Shown one piece after another: positions 7,789 through 16,212 of a stretch of DNA of 28,506 bases. Under the pieces are notes generated by a model, which worked only from the letters and a program-made list of their open reading frames with translations, was not told the origin of the DNA and made no database searches. A program made the translations under genes and the position numbers. Numbering within the stretch: position 1 is the first letter of the stretch; every line of letters starts with the position of its first letter. Source of the DNA: JAXGQD01 sp964401615 (GTDB lineage Bacteria; Bacillota; Clostridia; Saccharofermentanales; Fastidiosipilaceae); assembly GCA_964401615.1 (NCBI GenBank), contig CAYNZF010000022.1, positions 1 to 28,506 of the forward strand, written 5' to 3'.

Positions 7789-8307
7789 GTGGAAACCACT
7801 GAACTTAAAGTAAAAATACAGACCGCTCGTATGGAAGCCATAGAATACATTTCTTATGGCGCGAAGACGAGCGGTAAAATTATTCAGAAGCTGCAGAAAA
7901 AAGGCTATGACAACAAGCTGATCAAAGAGGTGCTGCTGGGTTTAAGCGCAGATGGCTATATCAAGGATGAGGCCATCCTCTTGGCTTACTGGAAAAGAAG
8001 AAGCGGCAGTAAACGCGAGTCGATCAATGCATTCACGCTGCGCATGAGTAAACTGGGCATAAATAAAAAAGTACTCGAAAAATTCAAGTCGGAACATCCC
8101 CCGGAGTCAAACGACGCAGGCCTGCTCCTGGAATTCATCAATGCCAAATTCGCGCATGAACTGGAAATACTGCGCGAAAACGAGACGGATTCAGCTGAAA
8201 GACAAAAATTGTGTCATAAAATAATCCGTAATTGCACGGCGCACGGCTTTCGCTACGAAACCATTCTTGACGGGCTTCGCGCTTGCGCTATACTTTTGCA
8301 TGTTTGA
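7789..8307 (+). CDS. recX: RecX regulatory protein
   Basis: RecX binds RecA filaments and limits RecA activity. The 172-residue product has the three-helix repeat pattern of the family. The first repeat (about residues 15-55, EYISYGAKTSGKIIQKLQKK, followed by a GYIKDE-like turn) is the clearest. The second contains RESINAFTLRMSKLGI, and the third is more diverged. The start is a GTG 9 bp after the recA stop with no good ribosome binding site, so translation is probably coupled to recA and kept low. An ATG at 7831 would cut into the first conserved helix. Position directly after recA is the common arrangement and supports the call. Confidence 0.85.
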   Translation: METTELKVKIQTARMEAIEYISYGAKTSGKIIQKLQKKGYDNKLIKEVLLGLSADGYIKDEAILLAYWKRRSGSKRESINAFTLRMSKLGINKKVLEKFKSEHPPESNDAGLLLEFINAKFAHELEILRENETDSAERQKLCHKIIRNCTAHGFRYETILDGLRACAILLHV

Positions 8308-8343
8308 ATAAACAAGTATAAAGAATTAGCGAGATAAACAAAT

Positions 8344-9762
8344 TTGAATAGGCATGACGAGCACAAGACCAAAGAATATGTCGCACTGATTTCACTGGGA
8401 TGTCCAAAAAATCAGGTAGACGCCGAAAATATGCTGATGATCCTCAAGGATGCCGGCTATAATTTGACGACCGACCCGGAAGAGGCATCGGCCATTATTG
8501 TGAACACCTGCGGTTTTATCCAATCCGCGAAAGAGGAAGCCATCGCTGCGATACTGGATGCTGCAGAGCATAAAATCAGTGGTAAATGCCGCAATTTGCT
8601 GGTGACCGGCTGTCTGGCCCAGCGCTATGCCGAAGAGATCAAAGCGAATTTGCCCGAGGTAGATGCAATATTGGGCACAGCCCATTACCAGGATGTCGCG
8701 GTTTGTTTGGACAAGCTATTCGAAAAACGGCCCGAAAATACCGATCCGGATCACAATGATCCGGCACGAAATACCGATCCGCTTGTATTTAATGACCACT
8801 CCACATCAGCGGGCATTGCTCATTTACGTGCGGATCGCGTACCCAGTCATTCCAGCTACGCGTATCTGAAAATTTCTGAAGGTTGTCGTCACCATTGCGC
8901 CTACTGCGCGATTCCCGGCATCCGTGGGGACATGATATCACGGCCGAAGGAAGATATTCTCGCCGAAGCACGCGCATTGTCGAAGCTGGGTATCAGGGAG
9001 CTCATTTTGGTCGCCCAGGACACAACATCCTATGGTTTGGATATTTACGGACAGATGAGTTTCGCTGAACTCCTGGACGAACTGGCCGCGCTGGACTTTC
9101 CCCGCATTCGCTTTTTGTATTCTTATAGTGATGGACTGACAGACGAGGTTCTGGACGTCATGAACAAGCACGAAAATATTCTGAAATACATTGATTTACC
9201 CATTCAACACGCTGCAGACGGTGTACTCAAGAGAATGTACAGGCGCGATCGGCAGGCCGGTTTACGGGCCACTTTTGCTCGAATCAGAGCACATCTGCCG
9301 GATGTTGTTATCAGAACAACCGTCATGGTCGGGTTTCCCGGTGAGAGCGATGAAGAATTCGCAGAACTCATGCGATTTATTGAGGAAATCAAATTCGACC
9401 ATTTGGGATGTTTTTTGTTTTCGCCTGAAGAGGGTACGGCTGCAGCTGAAATGGAGCCTGCAGTGGATCCTGATGTGGCGTCATCAAGATTTGATCAGGT
9501 AATGCGCTTGCAACAAAGTATTCATGAAAGTAAAATCAAAGCCATGGCGGGGGAGACTCGTACTGTTCTGATAGAGGGAACGGCGGACGACGGCCTTTTC
9601 TATGTTGGACGTACCGAAGCGCAGGCACCTGAAATTGATACCCTCTGTTATGTGCTGTTTGAGCATTTTGAGCCGCTTATCGGGGAATTGTACCCGGTGC
9701 GGATCGTAGAGTCGCAAGCTTACGATTTGATTGGAGTATGTGAAAGTGAATTTACCGAATAA
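8344..9762 (+). CDS. rimO: Ribosomal protein S12 methylthiotransferase RimO
   Basis: RimO is a radical-SAM enzyme that adds a methylthio group to a conserved aspartate of ribosomal protein S12. Order of domains: N-terminal UPF0004 domain with three cluster-binding cysteines (SLGCPKNQVD, VNTCGF, VTGCLAQRY), radical-SAM core with C181, C185 and C188 (C-x3-C-x2-C), then a C-terminal TRAM domain. SLGCPKNQVD separates it from the paralogue MiaB, which reads TFGCQLNDHD. The only start consistent with the full N-terminal domain is a TTG at 8344, because the frame is closed by TAA just upstream and the next ATG is inside the conserved domain. The ribosome binding site is poor. Residues in the interdomain linker contain a short tandem duplication. 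The 3' end overlaps pgsA by 17 nt. Confidence 0.95.
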   Translation: MNRHDEHKTKEYVALISLGCPKNQVDAENMLMILKDAGYNLTTDPEEASAIIVNTCGFIQSAKEEAIAAILDAAEHKISGKCRNLLVTGCLAQRYAEEIKANLPEVDAILGTAHYQDVAVCLDKLFEKRPENTDPDHNDPARNTDPLVFNDHSTSAGIAHLRADRVPSHSSYAYLKISEGCRHHCAYCAIPGIRGDMISRPKEDILAEARALSKLGIRELILVAQDTTSYGLDIYGQMSFAELLDELAALDFPRIRFLYSYSDGLTDEVLDVMNKHENILKYIDLPIQHAADGVLKRMYRRDRQAGLRATFARIRAHLPDVVIRTTVMVGFPGESDEEFAELMRFIEEIKFDHLGCFLFSPEEGTAAAEMEPAVDPDVASSRFDQVMRLQQSIHESKIKAMAGETRTVLIEGTADDGLFYVGRTEAQAPEIDTLCYVLFEHFEPLIGELYPVRIVESQAYDLIGVCESEFTE

Positions 9763-10354
9763 ACTGACTATAGTCCGAATCATCCTGGTGCCATTTATTT
9801 TGGTGTTTATGCTGCCCTTGCCTTTCGCATTTGCGGCCGGCTGGAATGAATTCGTCTTCCGCTACGGTATGATTTTGGCCTTGTTTGTTTTTGTCATTGC
9901 TTCGATAACTGATTATTACGATGGCAAAATCGCCCGCAGTCAGAACCTGGTCAGTAATTTCGGTAAATTTCTGGACCCGATTGCCGATAAATTGCTGATT
10001 TTATCCGTGACCATCGCTCTGGTGCAGCTGAACCGAATTCATGCGCTGGTGCCGATTATTTTCCTTTTCAGGGACTTTGTCGTAACAGGTGTACGCATGC
10101 TGGGTGCGGAACAACAACATGTCATCGCAGCCAATAACCTCGGCAAGGCGAAAACCGTTTCCCAAATCGTGGCGGTGATCATCATCATGGTTGAACTCGC
10201 GCTGCGCACTATCGTGCCCGTGGATTGGCTGCCATACGTCGCGTACCTTAAATACCCGGGTGACGCCGCGATTTGGATTGCTGTTGTTTTAGCCGTAGTG
10301 TCGGGTTATCAGTATATTTTGAATAATCTCTCACTTTTAAAATTTGACAAATAG
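9746..10354 (+). CDS. pgsA: CDP-diacylglycerol-glycerol-3-phosphate 3-phosphatidyltransferase
   Basis: PgsA makes phosphatidylglycerophosphate from CDP-diacylglycerol and glycerol-3-phosphate in the membrane, the first step towards phosphatidylglycerol. The CDP-alcohol phosphotransferase signature DG-x2-AR-x8-G-x3-D-x3-D is complete, and several hydrophobic membrane segments follow. I chose the GTG at 9746 because TTGGAG lies 9 bases before it and the protein then begins MNLPNKLTIVRI, a typical PgsA N terminus. A GTG at 9740 and a TTG at 9731 are in frame but badly spaced. The product has 202 residues. It overlaps the end of rimO by 17 nt, which suggests coupled expression. Confidence 0.94.
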   Translation: MNLPNKLTIVRIILVPFILVFMLPLPFAFAAGWNEFVFRYGMILALFVFVIASITDYYDGKIARSQNLVSNFGKFLDPIADKLLILSVTIALVQLNRIHALVPIIFLFRDFVVTGVRMLGAEQQHVIAANNLGKAKTVSQIVAVIIIMVELALRTIVPVDWLPYVAYLKYPGDAAIWIAVVLAVVSGYQYILNNLSLLKFDK

Positions 10355-10433
10355 CCGAATCCAAAATATGGCTCATTAGTCTCTCCAATAGCCGCAATAA
10401 GCCGGCAAGCGGTCCTGATTATGACAAAAAGCT

Positions 10434-10462
10434 TTGACAAAAACCTTTTGAATAAATATATT
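10434..10462 (+). promoter_or_regulatory. acpP promoter candidate 1
   Basis: TTGACA (10434-10439), 17-bp spacer, TATATT (10457-10462). This is the best of three tandem sigma-A-type candidates ahead of acpP, with five of six -10 bases matching consensus. Start predicted near 10469. Confidence 0.7.
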
Positions 10463-10473
10463 TTAAATACGGT

Positions 10474-10502
10474 TTGACAATCAAAGCATTTCCCGTTATG
10501 CT
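10474..10502 (+). promoter_or_regulatory. acpP promoter candidate 2
   Basis: TTGACA (10474-10479), 17-bp spacer, TATGCT (10497-10502). The predicted start near 10509 lies directly before the inverted repeat at 10512-10530. Confidence 0.65.
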
Positions 10503-10511
10503 AGCCACGTC

Positions 10512-10530
10512 CTTGATAAAATCAATCAAG
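10512..10530. repeat. Inverted repeat in the acpP leader
   Basis: CTTGAT (10512-10517) and ATCAAG (10525-10530) are inverted copies around a 7-base centre. A shorter overlapping repeat, TTGAT/ATCAA (10513-10517 and 10521-10525), is nested in it. The location just after promoter candidate 2 suits a repressor site. It does not look like the known FapR operator of fatty-acid genes. Confidence 0.35.
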
Positions 10531-10548
10531 AGAAAAAATAAATATTAC

Positions 10549-10577
10549 TTGACAAGGGCGCAAAGCTATACTAAAAA
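10549..10577 (+). promoter_or_regulatory. acpP promoter candidate 3
   Basis: TTGACA (10549-10554), 17-bp spacer, TAAAAA (10572-10577). The -10 is weak, so this is the least certain of the three. Confidence 0.4.
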
Positions 10578-10598
10578 CAGTTAAAAGATTTAATAAAC

Positions 10599-10616
10599 CA
10601 ATAATGGAGGTTATTG
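10599..10616 (+). promoter_or_regulatory. Hairpin presenting the acpP ribosome binding site in its loop
   Basis: CAATAA (10599-10604) pairs with TTATTG (10611-10616), leaving TGGAGG as a 6-base loop. GGAGG (10606-10610) is the Shine-Dalgarno sequence, 9 bases before the acpP ATG. The stem is short and AU-rich, so it would be weak. It would expose rather than hide the site. Confidence 0.4.
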
Positions 10617-10619
10617 TAA

Positions 10620-10859
10620 ATGAAAGAAGAACTAATATTTGAAAAAATTGCCAATATTCTGGTAGAGCAACTCGGCACGGATTCGGATGACATCACGATG
10701 GAGTCCAATTTCACAGATGATTTGAACGCGGATTCACTGGACATTGTTGAGCTGGTCATGGCTATGGAACAAGAATTCGGTCTGAGCATTCCCGATGAAG
10801 AAGCTGAAAAAATCAAAACCGTAGGTGATGCGGTCGATTTTATCAAAAAGAATATTTGA
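10620..10859 (+). CDS. acpP: Acyl carrier protein
   Basis: ACP carries growing acyl chains on a 4'-phosphopantetheine arm during fatty acid synthesis and also supplies acyl groups for phospholipids. The 79-residue acidic protein has the modification site DSL with S39, followed by the recognition helix containing DIVELVMAMEQEFG. GGAGG lies 9 bases before the ATG. The gene has a long leader with up to three promoters and ends in its own terminator, which fits the very high expression typical of ACP. In many Firmicutes acpP sits with plsX or fab genes and before rnc; here only the rnc side of that order is kept and pgsA lies upstream. Confidence 0.96.
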   Translation: MKEELIFEKIANILVEQLGTDSDDITMESNFTDDLNADSLDIVELVMAMEQEFGLSIPDEEAEKIKTVGDAVDFIKKNI

Positions 10860-10881
10860 AACCATACCTGCTTATAAACTC

Positions 10882-10911
10882 AGGCGACAGCGAGCAGCTT
10901 CGCCTTTTTTT
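10882..10911 (+). terminator. Terminator after acpP, only 26 bp before rnc
   Basis: AGGCGA (10882-10887) pairs with TCGCCT (10900-10905). Inside the stem AGC/GCT adds three pairs after a one-base bulge. Seven T residues (10905-10911) follow. Only 26 bases remain before the rnc ATG and no promoter fits there, so transcripts for rnc must pass this hairpin or start within acpP. Confidence 0.85.
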
Positions 10912-10937
10912 ATATCTGAAACAAAGGAAACATTTTC

Positions 10938-11657
10938 ATGATGACTGAAAAATTCGATCAATTCTATAAACAGGCGGCAGACCTGAACCAACTGGAAACT
11001 TCGCTGAATTATCAGTTCATGAATCGCATGCTCTTGATAACAGCCTTGACACACCGGAGCTTCACACACGAGCAGCCCAATTTGACTCTCGAGAACAATC
11101 AGCGCCTGGAATTTTTAGGAGATGCGGTTTTGGGCTTGAGTGTCGCGGCGAACGCATTTACGCAAGAAGCGAATCTATCAGAAGGCCAGATGACCAAACT
11201 CAGAGCAGCCGTCGTTTGTGAGGAATCGCTGGCGGATTGCGCTCAACGCATTTCTTTGGCCGAATATTTACAATTGGGCAATGGCGAGATCGTGGACGGT
11301 GGAAGGGAAAAACCCTCTATACTGGCAGATGCCATGGAAGCGATATTCGGGGCCATGTTTCTTGAATCCGGCTTCTCATGCGCGGAAGCCTGTATAAACA
11401 AGCTATTTCGGCCGTACATTGCCCTGGCCCTGGCAGGTAAGCTGTCCAATGACTACAAGACCGCGCTTTTGGAATATGCTCAGGGTCTTGCTGAACCTTT
11501 GCCGGTGGAATTCAAGATCGTGGCCTCAGACGGGCCGGTACATAAAAAGGTCTATACTGCGCAAGTTAAATTTGGTGCTTATGAAGCAGAGGGCAGCGGC
11601 GGGACAAAAAAACAAGCTGAACAGCAGGCCGCCAAGCACGTGCTCAATATGCTATAA
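10938..11657 (+). CDS. rnc: Ribonuclease III
   Basis: RNase III cuts double-stranded RNA, including rRNA precursors. The 239-residue protein has the family signature NQRLEFLGDAV at 54-64 with catalytic D62. The second metal-binding acid is E134 in DAMEAIFG. A C-terminal double-stranded-RNA-binding domain covers about 167-239. AAGGA lies 9 bases before the ATG at 10938; a second ATG follows at once and either could be used. The gene opens the conserved rnc-smc-ftsY cluster. It begins 26 bp after the acpP terminator with no room for its own promoter, which suggests expression by read-through. Confidence 0.96.
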   Translation: MMTEKFDQFYKQAADLNQLETSLNYQFMNRMLLITALTHRSFTHEQPNLTLENNQRLEFLGDAVLGLSVAANAFTQEANLSEGQMTKLRAAVVCEESLADCAQRISLAEYLQLGNGEIVDGGREKPSILADAMEAIFGAMFLESGFSCAEACINKLFRPYIALALAGKLSNDYKTALLEYAQGLAEPLPVEFKIVASDGPVHKKVYTAQVKFGAYEAEGSGGTKKQAEQQAAKHVLNML

Positions 11658-11658
11658 T
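11650..11658 (+). promoter_or_regulatory. Possible smc promoter (extended -10)
   Basis: TGCTATAAT overlaps the rnc stop codon: a perfect -10 box (11653-11658) with a TGn extension. No -35 match is seen 17 bp upstream (CGCCAA). Transcription would start near 11665, about 48 bases before smc. Confidence 0.35.
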
Positions 11659-11712
11659 TTTCGCTTGGATGCAGGTTCTGCCAGGCTCCAAATTCCGGAC
11701 TGAAAGGTCAAA

Positions 11713-14700
11713 ATGTACCTAAAATCGCTCGAAATTCAAGGTTTTAAATCCTTTACTGAACGCACGCTGATCCTTTTTCATCAGGGTGTGACAGCCATCG
11801 TAGGCCCGAACGGCAGTGGTAAATCGAATGTTACAGACGCGATTCGCTGGGTACTGGGTGAGCAGAGCGCCAGAGCACTGCGCGGCGGAAAAATGGAAGA
11901 CGTCATTTTTGCCGGTACGAATACCCGCAGACCGCTTGGTTTTGCCGAAGTCACCATGATAATCGACAATTCGGATGCCCAGCTGCCCATTGAATACAGT
12001 GAAGTGGCCATAACCCGGCGCTTGTTTCGCTCAGGTGAAAGTAACTATCTAATCAATCAGACGGCTTGTCGTTTGAAGGATGTTCACTCGCTATTTATGG
12101 ATACGGGACTGGGGCGCGATGGTTATTCCATCATCGGTCAAGGTCGGGTTGATGAAATTCTCAGCACCAAATCCGAGGACCGCAGAAAGGTCTTTGAAGA
12201 AGCTTCAGGTATTCAGAAATACAAGACCCGGCGTGATGAAGCCTTGCGCAAGCTTGAACAGACCGAAAACAATCTGACACGTGTCAATGATATTTTGACG
12301 GAGTTGAGTGGTCAGCTCGGCCCGATGAAAAAACAAGCGGAACAAGCGCAGCAGTATTTGGAGTGGTACGACGAACTAAAAAAACTTGAAGTCGCTTTGA
12401 CGCTGCATTCCGTTGACACAAAAACAGCACTTCTAAAAGAACAGCGGGAACATTTGGATAATATCAGCCTCCAGTCTGAGCAGGCCATAGAGATGAGTTT
12501 AGCGCTCGAAGAAAAGCATAGGCGTATGCGTGCTCGCTTAGCTGAACTTGCACAGCTTTTACAAGAGGGACGCCGCAACAAAGACAGGCGCAATCTCGAA
12601 CGGGAAGCCGCACTAAACAGTCTGGCGCAGTTGAAATCACAAAAAGAACAAAATAAATCAGAGCAAAACAACCACCGGTCAGGGATAGCTCAGCTTAGTA
12701 AACAAAAAGCCGATCTGCATAATGAACTGGCCTCGCGTCAAACGCAAGCAGGACTGGACGAAGAGCGGCTCAAACTGGCCAGGGGCTCGGTAGATGAGCT
12801 TCAAGAGACGGCTCATAAGCTCAATCTCAAAATAAACGATAAAATCACGGCACAAAACGAGCTGCGTGACAGCCTGAGCAAAGCACAGTCCGCCTTACTC
12901 GATATTCGAGGTCAAAAGTCCAGCCAAACGCTTGCGAAAGACCAACTGGCCCTCGTGCAGATCGATTTACGAGCACAAATTGATCATGCGGTCGCTGAGT
13001 TTGAACAGTTATCGACTGCATTGCTCAAGCTGGAAAATGAACTGGCACAAGCTGCGCAGGACGACCAACGAGAACAAGCTTTGCTTGTCACTCAGGAGTC
13101 GGCTTTAAAACTTGCGAAACAGGAACTTGCAGATTTTCAAGGCACTTACAATAAACAGGTCCAGCAATTGGACCAGCTCGGCTTCAAGCTGGATACCCTG
13201 CGTGAAATGCAGCAAAACATGGAAGGTTACAACGAGGCTGTCAAATTCATCCTGGATTACGCCACTCGTGAATCGCGTTTTAAAGCAGTGATCAAAGGCA
13301 GTGTGGGAAGTCTGATCAGCGTGCCCGGTGATTATGAGCGTGCGCTTGAAACCGCGCTTGGGGCGGCCATTCAAAATGTGGTCGTTCAGGATGAGCGCAG
13401 CGCAGCCGAATTGATCAACGTCCTGAAAGTTGAACGAAAAGGCCGTGTGACATTTTTGCCCTTGAACAGTGTCAAAGCTCGCTTCCTTGGAAATGATGTC
13501 TTGAAAAAAATCCAGGCACAGCGTGGTGGTGATTTTTTGGGCCTGGCTCACGAATTGATCAATTATCCGCCTGAAATAGCGCCTGCGATCGAGCTGCTGT
13601 TAGCGCGCACGGTCATCAGTCCTGATCTAAATGCAGCTGCTCGCCTGGCCAGACAATTCGGACAAAGTTTGAAAATCGTTACGCTGGAAGGTGATGTCAT
13701 CAATCCCGGCGGTGCGATGACCGGTGGACAGTTCAGAAATCAGAGCAGTCTGTTAAGCCGGAAGCGCTTGTTGTCCGAAGCACTGGAACAGTACAAAAGT
13801 TTTGAAAAGCTTTTGCCTAACAGCGAGAAAAAAATCGAACAAAGTGCTCAGGCACTGAAAATTCGCGGCCATGAGCTTGAAACCACGTCGCAATCCGCCC
13901 TGCTTCAGAAACAAAAACTGGCTTTCCACGAAGCACAAATCGAACAGATGCAGGCGCGTATCAGCAGGACGGAAAATCTCCGCGAGCAGCTGATCGAACG
14001 CCTGAGCAAGCTGGAAGCACAGGAAAAGGGCAGTGGCAGCGACCTGATCAAACTCGCGGAGCAGGAGCAAGCCGCGATGACCGAACTCAGCGTGCTTGAA
14101 GCCAAAATCAAGGAACATGACGCGCAAAACAGTGCGCACGCCGCTAAAAGAGAAGCCCTTCGAGACAAGCTTGCTGAAGCTGAAGCTGAATATCAGAAGC
14201 AGTTTCAGAAATATCAAGCGGAACGCAGCATTGACGAACGCATTAATACAGAAATATCACGCCTTGATCAACAAATTTCAGAGCATGCAGCAGCTTTGGA
14301 CAAATTGGCCGAAACTTCATATCAGAATGAACAAACGATACTGAGCGCGGAAAACACTTTACAGGTCATCAACGACAGCAGCGGGACAGAAGAACAGGCC
14401 TTGATTCTATTGGAAAATGAGCAGACACGACTCGACACGGAAGCAGCCGAGCTCTTTGATGCTCTGCGCGAACATAATGCGCGGCTCAATGCAGTTGAGG
14501 CCGAGAAGAACCGGCTCGAAAACCGTACTGAACAGCTTAATATCCAATTGGATGAACTGCGGAACAAGCTCTGGGAAAATTATAATCTCACCTATGACAA
14601 TGCCGCGAAATATAGAGTCGAGAACTTACAAAGCAACGTCGTCGGCCCCCGCGTCCAAAGTCTCAAACAATCGATTCGCGCTCTAGGTGCGGTCAATGTC

Positions 14701-15279
14701 AACGCCGTGGAAGATTATCAATCACTTTCGCAGCGCTATGATTTTTTGAAAAAACAAGAAGACGATATCTTGACGGCCAAAGCCCAGTTAGATCAATTGA
14801 TCAACGATATGACCCTGCTGATGCGTCAACAATTCAATGAAAACTTCATGAAAATCAACGAAAACTTCCAAATCGTGTTCCGCGAGTTGTTCGGCGGCGG
14901 CAAAGCCGAAATCAGCCTCGAAGCCAACAAGGACATTTTGGAAGGCGATATTGAGATCAAGGCTTCACCACCGGGAAAGAAATTGCAGAACATGCTTCTG
15001 CTCAGCGGAGGAGAGCGCTCTCTGGCGGCAATCGCTTTGCTTTTTGCTATACTGAAACTGCGTCCGACGCCTTTTTGTGTACTGGATGAAATTGAAGCCG
15101 CTTTGGATGACAGCAACGTTTTCAGATTCACGGATTACATAAAAAATTACGCGGACAACACACAATTTATTTTGGTCACTCATCGCAAAGGTACGATGGA
15201 GGCCGCAGACAGTATTTACGGTGTAACCATGCAGGAGCTGGGTGTTTCGCGCATCCTCTCGCTGGTACTTGGTGATTAA
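11713..15279 (+). CDS. smc: Chromosome segregation protein SMC
   Basis: SMC forms a dimeric ring with ScpA and ScpB that organises and separates the chromosome. The 1188-residue length is typical. Walker A is GPNGSGKS at 31-38. Two long coiled-coil arms (about 165-510 and 670-1000, rich in Q, E, K, L and A) flank the hinge domain (about 520-650). The ABC signature LSGGER is at 1097-1102 and Walker B ends in LDE at 1124-1126. AAAGG precedes the ATG. The start lies 55 bp after rnc, and ftsY follows after 9 bp, the classic Firmicutes rnc-smc-ftsY order. The scpA and scpB partners are not in the window. Confidence 0.98.
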   Translation: MYLKSLEIQGFKSFTERTLILFHQGVTAIVGPNGSGKSNVTDAIRWVLGEQSARALRGGKMEDVIFAGTNTRRPLGFAEVTMIIDNSDAQLPIEYSEVAITRRLFRSGESNYLINQTACRLKDVHSLFMDTGLGRDGYSIIGQGRVDEILSTKSEDRRKVFEEASGIQKYKTRRDEALRKLEQTENNLTRVNDILTELSGQLGPMKKQAEQAQQYLEWYDELKKLEVALTLHSVDTKTALLKEQREHLDNISLQSEQAIEMSLALEEKHRRMRARLAELAQLLQEGRRNKDRRNLEREAALNSLAQLKSQKEQNKSEQNNHRSGIAQLSKQKADLHNELASRQTQAGLDEERLKLARGSVDELQETAHKLNLKINDKITAQNELRDSLSKAQSALLDIRGQKSSQTLAKDQLALVQIDLRAQIDHAVAEFEQLSTALLKLENELAQAAQDDQREQALLVTQESALKLAKQELADFQGTYNKQVQQLDQLGFKLDTLREMQQNMEGYNEAVKFILDYATRESRFKAVIKGSVGSLISVPGDYERALETALGAAIQNVVVQDERSAAELINVLKVERKGRVTFLPLNSVKARFLGNDVLKKIQAQRGGDFLGLAHELINYPPEIAPAIELLLARTVISPDLNAAARLARQFGQSLKIVTLEGDVINPGGAMTGGQFRNQSSLLSRKRLLSEALEQYKSFEKLLPNSEKKIEQSAQALKIRGHELETTSQSALLQKQKLAFHEAQIEQMQARISRTENLREQLIERLSKLEAQEKGSGSDLIKLAEQEQAAMTELSVLEAKIKEHDAQNSAHAAKREALRDKLAEAEAEYQKQFQKYQAERSIDERINTEISRLDQQISEHAAALDKLAETSYQNEQTILSAENTLQVINDSSGTEEQALILLENEQTRLDTEAAELFDALREHNARLNAVEAEKNRLENRTEQLNIQLDELRNKLWENYNLTYDNAAKYRVENLQSNVVGPRVQSLKQSIRALGAVNVNAVEDYQSLSQRYDFLKKQEDDILTAKAQLDQLINDMTLLMRQQFNENFMKINENFQIVFRELFGGGKAEISLEANKDILEGDIEIKASPPGKKLQNMLLLSGGERSLAAIALLFAILKLRPTPFCVLDEIEAALDDSNVFRFTDYIKNYADNTQFILVTHRKGTMEAADSIYGVTMQELGVSRILSLVLGD

Positions 15280-15288
15280 GGATCGATT

Positions 15289-16212
15289 ATGGGATTATTT
15301 GATAAATTTAAAGAGGGTTTAACGAAAACCAGGGATTTTTTCAGCCAGGGATTTGCTCAAATTCAGGCGGTATTTTCGGGCGATGACGACGAATTGATTG
15401 AAGAACTGGAAATGCTTTTCATTCAAGCCGACATGGGCCAGAAGACCACAGAACGCGTTTTGTCTGAGCTGCGTGAAGATCTGAAACGCAGTCACAACAA
15501 AGACAAGCAGCATATTCGATCGGTTCTTAAAGCCAGCATGCTGGAGCTCCTGGGTGAAAAAAAGACCTATACTCCTCAAACGGGCCAGCTCCAAGTCATC
15601 TTCATGGTGGGTGTCAATGGGACGGGCAAAACGACCACGGTTGGCAAGCTCGCCATGCGCTACAAAAAACAAGGCTTCAAAGTCCTGGTCGCGGCGGCCG
15701 ATACCTTCAGGGCTGCGGCCATCGAGCAATTGGCACACTGGTCCAAGCTCAGCGGCACCGAAGTGGTTTCCCATAAAGCCGGAGCAGACCCCGCCGCAGT
15801 GGTCTACGACGCGGTGCAAGCCGCAGTGGCCAGAAAAAGTGACTTGCTGCTGATCGACACCGCCGGACGTTTACACAACAAGCAGAATTTGATGGACGAA
15901 TTAGCTAAAATGCGCCGCATCATCGACAAAGCGGCACCCGGAACCCGTGTGGAAACCATGTTGGTGATTGATGCCACGACAGGTCAAAATGCTCTGCTGC
16001 AGGCCGAGGCGTTCTGTAAAATTGTTGATTTGAGTGGTCTGATAATTACAAAATTGGACGGCAATGCCAAAGGCGGGGTCACGCTGGCGGTCGCTGATCT
16101 GGTGAAAGTCCCCATCTATTTCGCAGGTCTGGGTGAACAGGCCGACGATCTGGTGGACTTTGATCCTGCATATTTCGTTGATTCGCTTTTGCCTGAAGAG
16201 GGAGGAATTTAA
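15289..16212 (+). CDS. ftsY: Signal recognition particle receptor FtsY
   Basis: FtsY is the membrane-side GTPase that receives ribosome-SRP complexes and passes them to the Sec translocon. The 307-residue protein is the short form, lacking the long acidic A domain of E. coli FtsY. It has an N domain (about 1-95) and a G domain with G1 GVNGTGKT at 108-115, the ADTFRAAAIEQL insertion-box region at about 137-148, DTAGR at 190-194 and TKLD at 254-257. AAGGAT lies 6 bases before the ATG. Its last codons contain the carA ribosome binding site, and the carA ATG follows its stop with no gap. Confidence 0.97.
   Translation: MGLFDKFKEGLTKTRDFFSQGFAQIQAVFSGDDDELIEELEMLFIQADMGQKTTERVLSELREDLKRSHNKDKQHIRSVLKASMLELLGEKKTYTPQTGQLQVIFMVGVNGTGKTTTVGKLAMRYKKQGFKVLVAAADTFRAAAIEQLAHWSKLSGTEVVSHKAGADPAAVVYDAVQAAVARKSDLLLIDTAGRLHNKQNLMDELAKMRRIIDKAAPGTRVETMLVIDATTGQNALLQAEAFCKIVDLSGLIITKLDGNAKGGVTLAVADLVKVPIYFAGLGEQADDLVDFDPAYFVDSLLPEEGGI

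Larger units (their letters stand above)
10355..10619 (+). other. Regulatory gap between pgsA and acpP
   Basis: This 265-bp AT-rich stretch is the largest gene-free interval after the left edge. It holds three promoter candidates, an inverted repeat at 10512-10530 and a hairpin around the acpP ribosome binding site, all listed separately. No convincing terminator for pgsA is visible; a CCGC/GCGG pair near 10391-10412 lacks a T run. No open reading frame of note. Confidence 0.6.

Noticed and set aside
9731..9745. pgsA starting at TTG 9731
   Set aside because: The GTG at 9746 has TTGGAG correctly spaced and gives the typical MNLPNKLT N terminus; the upstream starts lie on or too close to that site.
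8344..9762. RimO and MiaB (20241-21728) as a tandem duplication within the window
   Set aside because: They are old paralogous families with different signature motifs and are 10 kb apart, so no recent duplication is implied.
10391..10412. CCGC/GCGG repeat after pgsA as a terminator
   Set aside because: A 4-bp stem with a long loop and no T run; transcription of pgsA may simply run on into the acpP leader.
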